DNA from: Cyclobacteriaceae bacterium
Lineage (GTDB): Bacteria > Bacteroidota > Bacteroidia > Cytophagales > Cyclobacteriaceae
Direction of reading: 5' to 3'
NCBI GenBank assembly: GCA_025455015.1
Contig: JALONI010000002.1
Span: 21,809-85,808, forward strand
DNA: 64,000 nt
Positions 53,654-61,864 of this stretch are shown here, piece after piece; the first letter of the stretch is position 1; every line of letters begins with the position of its first letter. The notes under the pieces are model-generated. The model was given only the letters and a program-made list of their open reading frames with translations, did no database searches and was not told the DNA's origin. The position numbers and the translations under genes were made by a program.

Positions 53654-54553
53654 TTACGAGCGAAAACGCAAAAACGTTCCCATGGGCAAGTGACGGCCTG
53701 CGTTTGACTTCAGGTAGAACTCGCCCGTCTGCACAGCCGCGTCCGGAAAGTGTGCTTTCACCACGTTCAAGCCCACCAAAGGCGACAGTCCCACCGCATA
53801 CATGGAAAGGATGAAAAAACGATGCTGTTTTTCCAACAGCTCGCTGCTCAGCGCTACCAGTTCGTTCAGCTTTTCTTGCAGGGTCCACTTTTCACCCTCC
53901 GGGCCACGCCCGTAGGGGGGCGGATCCATGATGATACCCTGGTAACGGTTTCCGCGCTTGGCCTCGCGTTTGACAAACTTGAGCGCATCCTCGTACACCC
54001 ACCGGATATCCTTCAGGCCGTTGAGTTCCCTGTTTTGGTTGGCCCAGTTTAATCCGGGCCGCGAGGCGTCCACGTGGGTCACGTCAGCGCCTGCTGCCCG
54101 CGCCACCACCGAGGCCGCTCCCGTGTAGGCAAAAAGATTTAGCACCCGTGGTTTATCTATCGGCCAGGCGCGAAGGGTTTCATCAATAAAATTCCAGTTG
54201 TCGCCCTGTTCGGGGAAAAGGCCCACGTGACCAAAGCTGGTGAGGGCCAGGCGTAATTGAATTCCGATCGCTTCGTGGGTGTAGCGAAGGATCCAACTGT
54301 CAGGCATGGGCTTCAGTTTCTTCCAGCCGCCCTTGATATCCTCTCCAAATCGATAGTTTTCCTTTTGTTCGCGGGTGAAGTGCGCATGTGCTTGCTGTTG
54401 CCACTTTTCGTACGGGAGCACGCGCGGCCAGAGGGCTTGCGGTTCCGGGCGGATGAGCGTCACCTCGCCAAACCGCTCGAGTTTTTCGAAATCGCCACAG
54501 TCGACCAACGCATAGTCCGTCCAGGCAGCAGGATGTTTAAGTTCCAATGTCAA
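53654..54553 (-). CDS. RlmI-like SAM-dependent methyltransferase
   Basis: This 299-residue class I methyltransferase is related to RlmI/RlmK-type rRNA cytosine methyltransferases. VLNLFAYTGAASVVARAAGA is the SAM loop, VTHVDASRPGLNWANQNREL follows, and MDPPPYGRGPEGEKW contains the DPPxY catalytic motif. The N-terminal PUA domain of RlmI is absent or reduced. No ATG is available near the N-terminus; TTG 54553 or 54547 must serve. Confidence 0.85.
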   Translation of the reverse strand: MTLELKHPAAWTDYALVDCGDFEKLERFGEVTLIRPEPQALWPRVLPYEKWQQQAHAHFTREQKENYRFGEDIKGGWKKLKPMPDSWILRYTHEAIGIQLRLALTSFGHVGLFPEQGDNWNFIDETLRAWPIDKPRVLNLFAYTGAASVVARAAGADVTHVDASRPGLNWANQNRELNGLKDIRWVYEDALKFVKREAKRGNRYQGIIMDPPPYGRGPEGEKWTLQEKLNELVALSSELLEKQHRFFILSMYAVGLSPLVGLNVVKAHFPDAAVQTGEFYLKSNAGRHLPMGTFLRFRS

Positions 54554-54653
54554 GTTCTAATCCAATTTATCCGAAAGGTAGGAAGAAAGACAGGCAAACG
54601 AGTTCAATTCATTCATGATCATCGGCACCAAATGATGCGGTTTCGAAGTAGGG

Positions 54654-54676
54654 GATTCTTCGCTGCGCTCAGAATC
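54654..54676. repeat. Short palindrome after thiL
   Basis: GATTCT and AGAATC flank TCGCTGCGCTC. It lies in the 173-bp gap between the methyltransferase and thiL. It has no T-tract, so terminator function is uncertain. Confidence 0.4.
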
Positions 54677-54726
54677 TGGTTATGGTCAGATAGACTGAGC
54701 GTCAATTAAAGTGACCAAGAAGGAAA

Positions 54727-55761
54727 TCACCTTCCAAAATGATCCCACCCCTGGGCTTTTAAAGGCACTACGGTTCCTTGTTTGCTGATCATCACGTGTT
54801 GATTGGCATTGTCATGCAAATGGCCGATGAAATGAATATCGGCATGGTTTTTCACCTTCTCATAGTCGCTGGGGCCGATGGTGAACAACAGCTCATAGTC
54901 TTCGCCCCCGTTGAGCGCTGCCGTGATCGGGTCCATCTTGAATTCAATGGCCGTTTCATAGGCTGTGTTGTCAATCGGAATTTTATCTTCAAAAATCTTA
55001 ATGCCCACTTCCGACTGCCGCGCCAGGTGCAACAATTCGGACGCCAGACCATCGGATATGTCAATCATGGAGGTGGGCACAATGTTTAGGTCGGCCAATT
55101 CGTGCACGATGTCCATGCGCGCTTCGGGTTTTAGCTGGCGGCCCACCATGTATTCGTATCGTTCCAATGCGGGCTGCATGTCGGGGTTGGTCAAAAACAC
55201 CTGTTTCTCACGCTCCAATACTTGCAACCCCATATAGGCAGCCCCCAGGTCGCCCGTCACGCAAAGAATGTCATTTACTTTTGCTCCGCTTCGGTAGGTC
55301 ACTTTCTCGCGCGGGGCCGTGCCAATGATGGTGACGGATATAACGAGGCCGCTGGCCGAGGAGGTCGTATCGCCCCCCACCAAATCCACCCCATAGTTGG
55401 CGCAAGCCGCCCGCACGCCTTCGTAAAAAAGGTCGATGGCCTCCACCGAAAATCGGTTGCTCAGCCCCAGCCCCATCACGATTTGCTTGGGCGTTCCGTT
55501 CATGGCGGCAATGTCACTCACATTGACGACCACCGCTTTGTAGCCCAAATGCTGCAAGGGCATGTACGACAAGTCAAAATGAACCCCTTCCAGCAGCATG
55601 TCTGTGCTCACCAGTGTCACCTCTTCGCTGCCGGCAATCACGGCCGCATCATCGCCTATCGTTTTGATGGACGCGGCATGAACACGCGAAAATTTTTGCG
55701 CAATCCGGTCGATCAACCCAAACTCGCCCAGTTGTTGTATTTCGGAACGTATATCGGCCAT
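54727..55761 (-). CDS. thiL: Thiamine-monophosphate kinase
   Basis: This 344-residue enzyme phosphorylates thiamine monophosphate to the active diphosphate. IGDDAAVIAGSEEVTLVSTDMLLEGVHF, VNVSDIAAMNGTPKQIVMGL, VGGDTTSSASGLVISVT and IDISDGLASELLHLARQS are conserved ATP/Mg sites. It begins 8 bp after mce and is probably co-transcribed with it. Confidence 0.95.
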   Translation of the reverse strand: MADIRSEIQQLGEFGLIDRIAQKFSRVHAASIKTIGDDAAVIAGSEEVTLVSTDMLLEGVHFDLSYMPLQHLGYKAVVVNVSDIAAMNGTPKQIVMGLGLSNRFSVEAIDLFYEGVRAACANYGVDLVGGDTTSSASGLVISVTIIGTAPREKVTYRSGAKVNDILCVTGDLGAAYMGLQVLEREKQVFLTNPDMQPALERYEYMVGRQLKPEARMDIVHELADLNIVPTSMIDISDGLASELLHLARQSEVGIKIFEDKIPIDNTAYETAIEFKMDPITAALNGGEDYELLFTIGPSDYEKVKNHADIHFIGHLHDNANQHVMISKQGTVVPLKAQGWDHFGR

Positions 55762-55769
55762 GTTTCGCG

Positions 55770-56183
55770 CTACGGTTTTGCGGTCGGTTTATCCTGACAG
55801 AGCTCCACCAACACCGAGCCGGTGGTTTTGGGATGCAAAAAAGCAATCAACTTTTGGTCGGCCCCTTCCTTGGGCTGTTTGTTCAACGCCTGAAAGCCCG
55901 CTGCCTCCAGCCGGGCCACCTGTTCGGCCACATCGCGCACGCCAAAGGCCACATGATGTACGCCTTCGCCCCGCTTTTCGATGAAGGAAGCAATGGGCGA
56001 ATCGGGCCGGGTGGCTTCCAGCAGCTCTATTTTCACCCCTCCCACGTCAAAAAACGAAGTGCGCACCCCCTCGCTCGCCACTTCTTCGATTTTGTAGTGC
56101 GGCCGGCCCAGCAATTTGGCAAACAGGGCATTGGCCTGCTCTAAGTTCCTTACCGCGATGCCGATGTGCTCTAATTTGTCCAT
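55770..56183 (-). CDS. mce: Methylmalonyl-CoA epimerase
   Basis: This 137-residue vicinal-oxygen-chelate enzyme interconverts (R)- and (S)-methylmalonyl-CoA in propionate metabolism. KLEHIGIAVRNLEQA (His ligand), RTSFFDVGGVKIELLEA, GEGVHHVAFGVRD (His ligand) and GSVLVELCQ (Glu ligand) match. The track start at 56576 is 131 residues too early; ATG 56183 is the family start. Confidence 0.95.
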   Translation of the reverse strand: MDKLEHIGIAVRNLEQANALFAKLLGRPHYKIEEVASEGVRTSFFDVGGVKIELLEATRPDSPIASFIEKRGEGVHHVAFGVRDVAEQVARLEAAGFQALNKQPKEGADQKLIAFLHPKTTGSVLVELCQDKPTAKP

Positions 56184-56207
56184 ACGCCCTGCCAATACGT
56201 TTTTTGC

Positions 56208-56215
56208 TAATTTTG
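56208..56215 (+). promoter_or_regulatory. -7 element upstream of the 56265 gene
   Basis: TAATTTTG fits TAnnTTTG. It ends 1 bp before the ATG at 56217, so transcription would begin inside or after that codon, which favours ATG 56265 as the true start of the gene. Confidence 0.4.
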
Positions 56216-56264
56216 CATGAAAGTTGAGAAACTTTTTAGGCCGAACGCAAGTTTTCACATCAAA

Positions 56265-56687
56265 ATGCCAAAAATCACCATTGAAACGACCAGCGATGCC
56301 CACGTGGAGGCCGCGCGCATGCAGCAGCAAATCAAGGATTACCTCGGTTTGCGCACGAGCGATCTGGTGTTTGAGTTTAGCCTGATGGATGGCAAAACCA
56401 AGTTGGATTTGATTACCATCAACCCACGCCACAACCAGTCGTTTTTGTTTCACAGCGAAACCGGCAGCGACAAGGTGGACGCGCTGACCAAGATGTGGCA
56501 CTACGTTCAAAACTACAAGGAGAAAGAAAACTCGTACACCATCCAATGGGTGGCCAAAGGCGATCGTGAACTGCATACTTCGTATTTTCGCGCGTCCAAC
56601 ATTTTGGAGGCGTTGGAAAAACTGTACTACGGACGCGACCGCAACGTTATTACGGTATTTAGCGTGGTATTAAACCCTGTTTCGTAA
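56265..56687 (+). CDS. Conserved-looking hypothetical protein
   Basis: This is a 140-residue soluble protein of unknown function with no signal peptide or membrane segment. It is rich in strands and helices (DLITINPRHNQSFLFHSETG, SYTIQWVAKGDRELHTSYFRA). The track begins at ATG 56217, but the -7 box is 1 bp before that codon; ATG 56265 (MPKITIETTSDAHVEA) looks better. It precedes the A-type carrier gene by 5 bp and probably shares its transcript, which hints at a link with Fe-S or redox work (inference only). Confidence 0.65.
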   Translation: MPKITIETTSDAHVEAARMQQQIKDYLGLRTSDLVFEFSLMDGKTKLDLITINPRHNQSFLFHSETGSDKVDALTKMWHYVQNYKEKENSYTIQWVAKGDRELHTSYFRASNILEALEKLYYGRDRNVITVFSVVLNPVS

Positions 56688-56692
56688 AGCAT

Positions 56693-57019
56693 ATGATCAG
56701 TGTAACCGACAAAGCGAAAGAAAGAATAGCCGCCCTGCGGGCAGAAGAAGGCCGCGGTGAGCAGCACAACATACGGGTATCGGTAAAAGGTGGGGGCTGC
56801 TCAGGCCTGATGTACGACCTCGGTTTTGACGATCAGATCAAGCCTGCCGACCAGGTATTTGAAGACAAAGGGGTGAAGATACTGATAGACAAAAAGAGTT
56901 TGCTGTACCTGTTGGGCACTACGCTGGACTTCTCAGACGGACTCAACGGAAAGGGCTTTCAGTTTATCAACCCCAACGCTTCGCGCACCTGCGGCTGTGG
57001 CGAAAGCTTTGCGGTGTAG
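56693..57019 (+). CDS. A-type Fe-S cluster carrier (IscA/ErpA family)
   Basis: This is a 108-residue HesB/IscA-fold protein that carries Fe-S clusters to target enzymes. The three ligand cysteines are in GGGCSGLMYDL and the C-terminal CGCGESF. Length and motifs are normal for the family; which of IscA, ErpA or SufA it corresponds to cannot be told from the sequence. Confidence 0.93.
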   Translation: MISVTDKAKERIAALRAEEGRGEQHNIRVSVKGGGCSGLMYDLGFDDQIKPADQVFEDKGVKILIDKKSLLYLLGTTLDFSDGLNGKGFQFINPNASRTCGCGESFAV

Positions 57020-57045
57020 GTTTATTTACTCCAACAGCACAACCG

Positions 57046-57495
57046 ATGATAAAGGCATTGCTGACCGTGGTGGCGATGGCATGTGTTTCGTTGGCATCGG
57101 GCCAGCCCACCGCCCCCGTGCTTCCCGATTCGCTTCTTCTGCACGCGCAACCCAAACATGCCAGACAGGGCAAACCGTTTCAGGCCATCGTGTATGGAGG
57201 CGTCAATTGCGGGTTTGCACGGGTGTTGATCGAAAACATAGATCAGTTTGGTTCGTGCGCGCAGTGGGACGTGGTGGTGGTACTGACCGATTCGCGCGAA
57301 ACTATTCTTAAAACGTATCCTCTGTTAGCCCGCAACTATCCGGTTTTCTCCAACCAAGAGATCAACTGGTCTTTTAAGAAAGATGACATCTCACCACAAA
57401 CCTTTTTGTTTCGAGAAGGATAACTGATTCACCATGTAAAGGGCGTGAAGGAAGGGATGATCACCAAAATGAAAGCCAAGGCAGGCTGCCCGTAG
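57046..57495 (+). pseudogene. Thioredoxin-like exported protein interrupted by one stop codon
   Basis: The ORF 57046-57423 has a signal peptide (MIKALLTVVAMACVSLASGQ) and a thioredoxin-like core (FQAIVYGGVNCGFARVL ... WDVVVVLTDS), then a TAA at 57421. The same frame stays open beyond it and reads LIHHVKGVKEGMITKMKAKA, then GCP and TAG (57495). PQTFLFREG followed by LIHHVKGV is what a thioredoxin-like beta hairpin looks like, so one base change (for example CAA to TAA) probably truncated a 149-residue protein. The restored stop lies 1 bp before the opposing uma2 stop. A sequencing error or stop read-through is the alternative. Confidence 0.65.
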
Positions 57496-57496
57496 G

Positions 57497-58078
57497 TTAA
57501 ATGCACAACAGCGATAAGTCAAGCACAAACCCGCTGACCGGCCCCGTCCCCATCAGTGTCCGATCAAAGCCCTGGATCTCTTCCACGGTTCCATCATCCC
57601 GAAAAACGAATACGGTTTGTTGCTGCGGATGGATCAGCCAACCCAATAATGCCCCGTTCTTGATCCACGTATGCATTTTGGCCTTCAAATCACGCAGATC
57701 GTCATGTTTTGATTTCACCTCGATTACAAACTCCGGACAAACGGAAGCGAACCGATCCTTCTCCCCTTCCGACAGATGGTTCCAACGCAAAAACGAAACC
57801 CATGCGGCATCCGGAGAATAGACCGAACGATCCGGCAGAGTAAACCCCGTGGATGAATCAAAGGCCAACCCTTTCTTACTTTGCAGACTCCACGCATAAA
57901 GCTGGGCAAAAGCCGCCCCACTGCTGTAGCTGGACAACGTGGTTACCGGTGCCATAATTACTATTTCCAGGTTACTGTTTCGTTCGATGCGCAAGTCTTT
58001 GTTTTCCTGGCAAAACCAGAAAAACTCCTCATCGGTCATGCGAGTGGTGATGCGGTCCTTTAACACGATGCTATCCAT
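57497..58078 (-). CDS. Uma2-family (DUF820) endonuclease-like protein
   Basis: This is a 193-residue PD-(D/E)XK-fold protein. FDSSTGFTLPDRSVYSPDAAWVS gives the PD motif and CPEFVIEVKSKHDDLRDLKAKM the ExK motif, followed by GALLGWLIHPQQQTVFVFR. Members are widespread, often near mobile DNA, and their role is not settled. Start ATG 58078. It stands alone between convergent and same-strand neighbours. Confidence 0.9.
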   Translation of the reverse strand: MDSIVLKDRITTRMTDEEFFWFCQENKDLRIERNSNLEIVIMAPVTTLSSYSSGAAFAQLYAWSLQSKKGLAFDSSTGFTLPDRSVYSPDAAWVSFLRWNHLSEGEKDRFASVCPEFVIEVKSKHDDLRDLKAKMHTWIKNGALLGWLIHPQQQTVFVFRDDGTVEEIQGFDRTLMGTGPVSGFVLDLSLLCI

Positions 58079-58130
58079 GAGGGCAAGTTACAAAATCCGG
58101 TTCAAACGTGCGCTTGGCGGCTAGGCGTCA

Positions 58131-58562
58131 TCAAGGCGCATCGATGACCGCAAGGCATTTCAACTCGATGGCAATGGGGGTAGGCAGGGCGTTCACCTCC
58201 ACGGTGGTGCGGCAGGGTTGCGTGTGTTTGTCGGGGAAGTACTGGGCATACAGGCGGTTCATGGTGGCAAAGTCAGCCTTCATGTTTGTGAGAAATACGG
58301 TCACGTCCACCAGGTTTTCCCAGCGCGAACCGCTATCCTCCAAAATCCACTTTACGTTTTGAAACACGGAGTGGCATTGGATTTCAAAGTCATAGGCGAT
58401 GATATTCCGGTTGGCGTCCAGGGTTACGCCCGGAATTTCCGTTGACCCTTTTTTGCGCGGCCCTACGCCCGAAAGAAAAAGCAAGTTGCCTACTTTGCGC
58501 GCGTGCGGATAGGGGCCTACGGGCTCGGGGGCATGCGAGGAATGATAGACGTGCGCACTCAT
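58131..58562 (-). CDS. RidA-family protein
   Basis: This 143-residue member of the YjgF/RidA family hydrolyses reactive enamine/imine intermediates. PVGPYPHARKVGNLLFLSGVG and VDVTVFLTNMKADFATMNRLY fit, and CRTTVEVNALPTPIAIELKC has the conserved Arg and Glu. The ATG at 58562 overlaps the stop of the DUF4198 gene (ATGA). Track start not used because it extends into that gene. Confidence 0.9.
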   Translation of the reverse strand: MSAHVYHSSHAPEPVGPYPHARKVGNLLFLSGVGPRKKGSTEIPGVTLDANRNIIAYDFEIQCHSVFQNVKWILEDSGSRWENLVDVTVFLTNMKADFATMNRLYAQYFPDKHTQPCRTTVEVNALPTPIAIELKCLAVIDAP

Positions 58563-59365
58563 TTGGATGACTCGTTGATCGCAAACACCAAGCTGGCCCA
58601 CGCACTTTCATAATCGGCACCGGTCTTGGCCGAAGGCACCATTTTCACCGAACTGACCATCCACTCGCCCGGGGAGTTGATGGGAAACGTGAGCGTACCA
58701 TCGTTTTCCGTGTACAAATTTTGTAAAAACGTGGTGCGGTTGCGCTTGGTCCATACCTTGACCAATGCGTGGGGCCTTGCCTTACCTGCATAGAAAACTT
58801 TCACCGTCAGGTAATCGCCCGTTTTTAGCGCATAGGGGTTTTGCTGCGGCACGATTTCATGCAACGCACCCAGGGGCCGCGTTACGTGGGGTGTGGTGCC
58901 ATCGCCCACCTGCACCAACAGCTTGGCGTATCGGGTGTAGAACTCGCGCGCGGGCGTGGCCGATTCGTTGCGCTGCGTACGCAATTCCACTATTTCATCG
59001 ATGCCGTCTTCCTTCAAGTAGGCGTTAAACTTTTCGCCCTCCAACTCGATGAAGGCGGCATTGCTTTTCAAAAAAAACTGATGCGTGCCTGCCTGGGCAA
59101 ACGGGTAGGCCACATTTTTGCCAGCCGTAGCGTGTACGGTAGGTAGTAAGTCCAGCGAGGCAGTGCCCTTGTGCAGCGAGAGCTGTTCCACTTTGTGGCG
59201 TTTCATATCCCAGTCCTCGCCTGTAAAATTTTCCCCTACTTTGAAGTCGATCACGGCTGTTTCACCCACCGCGAACAAATATTTTTGCGGTTGCAGCCAA
59301 AACTCGTGCGCTTGGGCGGTTGCGCATACAACGGCCACCACAGCCATACAAAACAGCCGTTTCAT
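58559..59365 (-). CDS. DUF4198-type periplasmic protein
   Basis: This is a 268-residue exported protein (signal MKRLFCMAVVAVVCATAQA). HEFWLQPQKYLFAVGETAVIDFKVGENF is the DUF4198 opening, with an N-terminal His after cleavage as in proteins linked to metal uptake. The C-terminal part (GDYLTVKVFYAGKARPHALVKVWT) is an immunoglobulin-like beta domain. Function unproved. It overlaps pepP upstream and ridA downstream by 4 bp each. Confidence 0.85.
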   Translation of the reverse strand: MKRLFCMAVVAVVCATAQAHEFWLQPQKYLFAVGETAVIDFKVGENFTGEDWDMKRHKVEQLSLHKGTASLDLLPTVHATAGKNVAYPFAQAGTHQFFLKSNAAFIELEGEKFNAYLKEDGIDEIVELRTQRNESATPAREFYTRYAKLLVQVGDGTTPHVTRPLGALHEIVPQQNPYALKTGDYLTVKVFYAGKARPHALVKVWTKRNRTTFLQNLYTENDGTLTFPINSPGEWMVSSVKMVPSAKTGADYESAWASLVFAINESSK

Positions 59366-60672
59366 CGGGTGCGGGCTTTGGTGTTCATCAGTTCTTCAAT
59401 TTCCTCGACTTCAAGGGGGATGTTCTTCATCAAATCCACCACGCCATTTTTGCGGATCAGCACGTTGTTTTCCAAACGGATCCCCAGTTTCTCTTCCCGT
59501 ATGTAAATACCGGGCTCCACGGTCCACAACATGCCTTCCTTCATTTTATCATACATGTTACCCACATCGTGAACATCCAGGCCAAGGTGATGGCCCGTGC
59601 CATGCATGAAGTATCTGGACACGGCCGGTTTTTCTTTTGTTTGGTTTTTGACATCCGTTTTGTCGAGCAGTTTAAGCCTCACTAGTTCGCCCTCCATCAT
59701 TTGTTGAACTTCTTTGTGATAATCGAAGTAGCGAACGCCCGGCCGCAGCAATTTCATGGCCGCACGCATCACGCGCAGCACCGCCTGGTACACGTCCTTT
59801 TGCCGTTTGGTAAACCGGCCGCTCACGGGGATGGCGCGGGTCATGTCGGCATTGTAGTTGGCATACTCGGCCCCCACGTCCAGCAGCAGCACATCGCCCG
59901 CCTGACACTTTTGATTGTTGGTTACATAATGCAGCACGCAGGCATTGGCACCGGAGGCAATGATGGGCGTGTAGGCAAACCCGCGCGACCGGTTTCGGAT
60001 GAATTCGTGCTGAAACTCGGCTTCAATCTCAAACTCATACACGCCCGGCCTGACAAAATTTAGCACGCGCCTGAAACCCTTCTCGGTAATGTTACAGGCG
60101 GTTTGCAACAACTTCACTTCTTCGGGTTGTTTTACCGCGCGCAGAGTCGCCATGAGGGGGGCCACGCGCTCATACTCATGCAACGGATAATTTTTTTGAC
60201 ACCATCGGATAAACCGTGCGTTGCGCGTCTCCACCGTTATCTCGGCCCGGTAGTGTTCGTTGGTGTCCAGGTAAACGTGCTCCACGTAGCCCATGGCCAT
60301 CATGTGGTGAAACAACTTGGGGAATTCTGACAGCCAAAGCACCGTTTCAATGCCGCTCATCTTCCGCGCCTCCTCCTTGGTCAGCTTGCGGCCTTCCCAG
60401 ATGGCAATATGGTCGCTCGTTTCGCGCAAAAACAGCACTTCGCGGTAGCGCTTGTCGGGAAAATCCGGGGCCAACACCAAAATGCTCTCCTCCTGATCGG
60501 CCCCGCTCAGGTACAGCAAATTGTTGTTCTGGCGGAAGCCCATGGTACCATCGGCATTGGTGGGCATCACATCGTTGGAATGGAAAACTGCGAGCGCGTT
60601 CGGCTTCAGCAGGTTAACCAACCGCTGGCGGTTGGTTTTGAACAGCGTAGAGGGTATGGCAGCGTAGCGCAT
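59362..60672 (-). CDS. pepP: Xaa-Pro aminopeptidase (aminopeptidase P)
   Basis: This is a 436-residue M24B metallopeptidase that removes an N-terminal residue before proline. The N-terminal creatinase-like domain includes NNLLYLSGADQEESILVL. The catalytic domain has metal ligands in LLDVGAEYANYNADMTR (two Asp), HGTGHHLGLDVHD (His), VEPGIYI (Glu) and IRLENNVLI (Glu). It heads a three-gene operon with the DUF4198 and ridA genes. Confidence 0.95.
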   Translation of the reverse strand: MRYAAIPSTLFKTNRQRLVNLLKPNALAVFHSNDVMPTNADGTMGFRQNNNLLYLSGADQEESILVLAPDFPDKRYREVLFLRETSDHIAIWEGRKLTKEEARKMSGIETVLWLSEFPKLFHHMMAMGYVEHVYLDTNEHYRAEITVETRNARFIRWCQKNYPLHEYERVAPLMATLRAVKQPEEVKLLQTACNITEKGFRRVLNFVRPGVYEFEIEAEFQHEFIRNRSRGFAYTPIIASGANACVLHYVTNNQKCQAGDVLLLDVGAEYANYNADMTRAIPVSGRFTKRQKDVYQAVLRVMRAAMKLLRPGVRYFDYHKEVQQMMEGELVRLKLLDKTDVKNQTKEKPAVSRYFMHGTGHHLGLDVHDVGNMYDKMKEGMLWTVEPGIYIREEKLGIRLENNVLIRKNGVVDLMKNIPLEVEEIEELMNTKARTR

Positions 60673-60731
60673 GCAGGCGGCATTTTATCCCGCCAAGGTA
60701 CAAACAAACTCACGCAAGCAAACAGCCGCGG

Positions 60732-61187
60732 CTACGACCGGCTCACCTCGTCCGTAGTTACGTAGTTGATGAGGATGAACGTAACCAGCAAGCCCGAAAA
60801 GACGCCCTCCAACAAAACGATGAACGAAGCAATGTAGGGATTCAGGTAACGGCCCATGGGCTCGTTATCGATGATCCACTGCATCATGTTTTTATCGGCC
60901 AGCATGTAGATAAACAAGAACAACGAAAACACCAGCGAAGCCACAGCCGCGGTGGCCACGCCCGTTACCAACGCCCGAAAGTAGTTGATGTGCTGGCCAT
61001 GGGTTTCCTTGAATTTTTTCAGCGCCAGGTAGATGCCGCCCACCAGGATGAGCAGGTTGAGCAGGCGTAACTCTACGTGGTTGCCCAGGCCCACCAGCTT
61101 CATGATCACAAAGTAGCCGATCAGCCCGGCCGCAATTTTCAAACCATAGTTTTCAGGAATACGGTTGGGGTTGGTGAATACGCTCAT
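60732..61187 (-). CDS. DUF4199 membrane protein
   Basis: This is a 151-residue protein with four membrane helices. The pattern YGLKIAAGLIGYFVIMKL ... LALKKFKETHGQHINYFRAL ... FSLFLFIYMLAD fits DUF4199, a Bacteroidota family of unknown role. It is 59 bp upstream of pepP on the same strand and might share its transcript. Confidence 0.85.
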   Translation of the reverse strand: MSVFTNPNRIPENYGLKIAAGLIGYFVIMKLVGLGNHVELRLLNLLILVGGIYLALKKFKETHGQHINYFRALVTGVATAAVASLVFSLFLFIYMLADKNMMQWIIDNEPMGRYLNPYIASFIVLLEGVFSGLLVTFILINYVTTDEVSRS

Positions 61188-61303
61188 GGATTTTTAGGGT
61201 TTGTGATGAGCGAAGGTTTGAATTTTTTGAGGGAAAAGCAAACGTTTTCGGTTGTCCTAAAATCCGGTACCTTTCCCCTCCCAAAAATCCAACCCCTTAT
61301 CCC

Positions 61304-61858
61304 ATGAAAATTTTGAAGATTATCGGCATCGGGCTGGTGGCAATCCTGCTGCTGGCCGTGGTTTTTACCGTTTTTCAGTCGCCCCAAAGCCACCTGGCAC
61401 GGTCGGTGGTAATCAATGCCCCCGATTCGGTCATTTTTGAGTATGTGAACAACTACCAAAAATTCAACGCGTGGTCGCCTTGGGCCAAGCTGGATGCCAA
61501 CACCCAATACATGTACGATGGGCCCACCGCGGGCGTGGGTGCCCGCATGAGCTGGGTGAGCAAACATCCGGACGTGGGCACAGGCGCACAATGGATTGTG
61601 GAGAGCGAACCCTACAAGCGCGTGAAGTCCGGCATGCAGTTTGGCGATTTTGAGGGCGAGTTTTTTGCGCAGGTTGACATTGAGCCGGCCGAAGGCGGCC
61701 ATCGGGTAACCTGGCACTACTATGGCGATGTGAGCACCGCCAGTGCTGCGGGTGCGTTTATGGGCAAGTTTTTTGGCCTGTTCATGGATGGCATGCTAGG
61801 CCCGCAATACGAAGACGGCTTGAAGAACCTGAAAGCCGTTGCTGAGTCGGGGCAATAG
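61304..61858 (+). CDS. SRPBCC (START-like) protein with membrane anchor
   Basis: This is a 184-residue protein with an N-terminal membrane segment (ILKIIGIGLVAILLLAVVFTVF) and a ligand-binding helix-grip domain: VVINAPDSVIFEYVNNYQKFNAWSPWAKLD is the typical polyketide-cyclase-like start, and HRVTWHYYGDVSTASAAGAFMGKF the later part. The ligand is unknown. It is divergent from the DUF4199 gene. Confidence 0.85.
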   Translation: MKILKIIGIGLVAILLLAVVFTVFQSPQSHLARSVVINAPDSVIFEYVNNYQKFNAWSPWAKLDANTQYMYDGPTAGVGARMSWVSKHPDVGTGAQWIVESEPYKRVKSGMQFGDFEGEFFAQVDIEPAEGGHRVTWHYYGDVSTASAAGAFMGKFFGLFMDGMLGPQYEDGLKNLKAVAESGQ

Positions 61859-61864
61859 CCGCGT

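Noticed and set aside
57497-58078. Uma2 protein as part of a mobile element
   Set aside because: No inverted repeats, integrase or transposase lie near it, and the flanking genes are ordinary.
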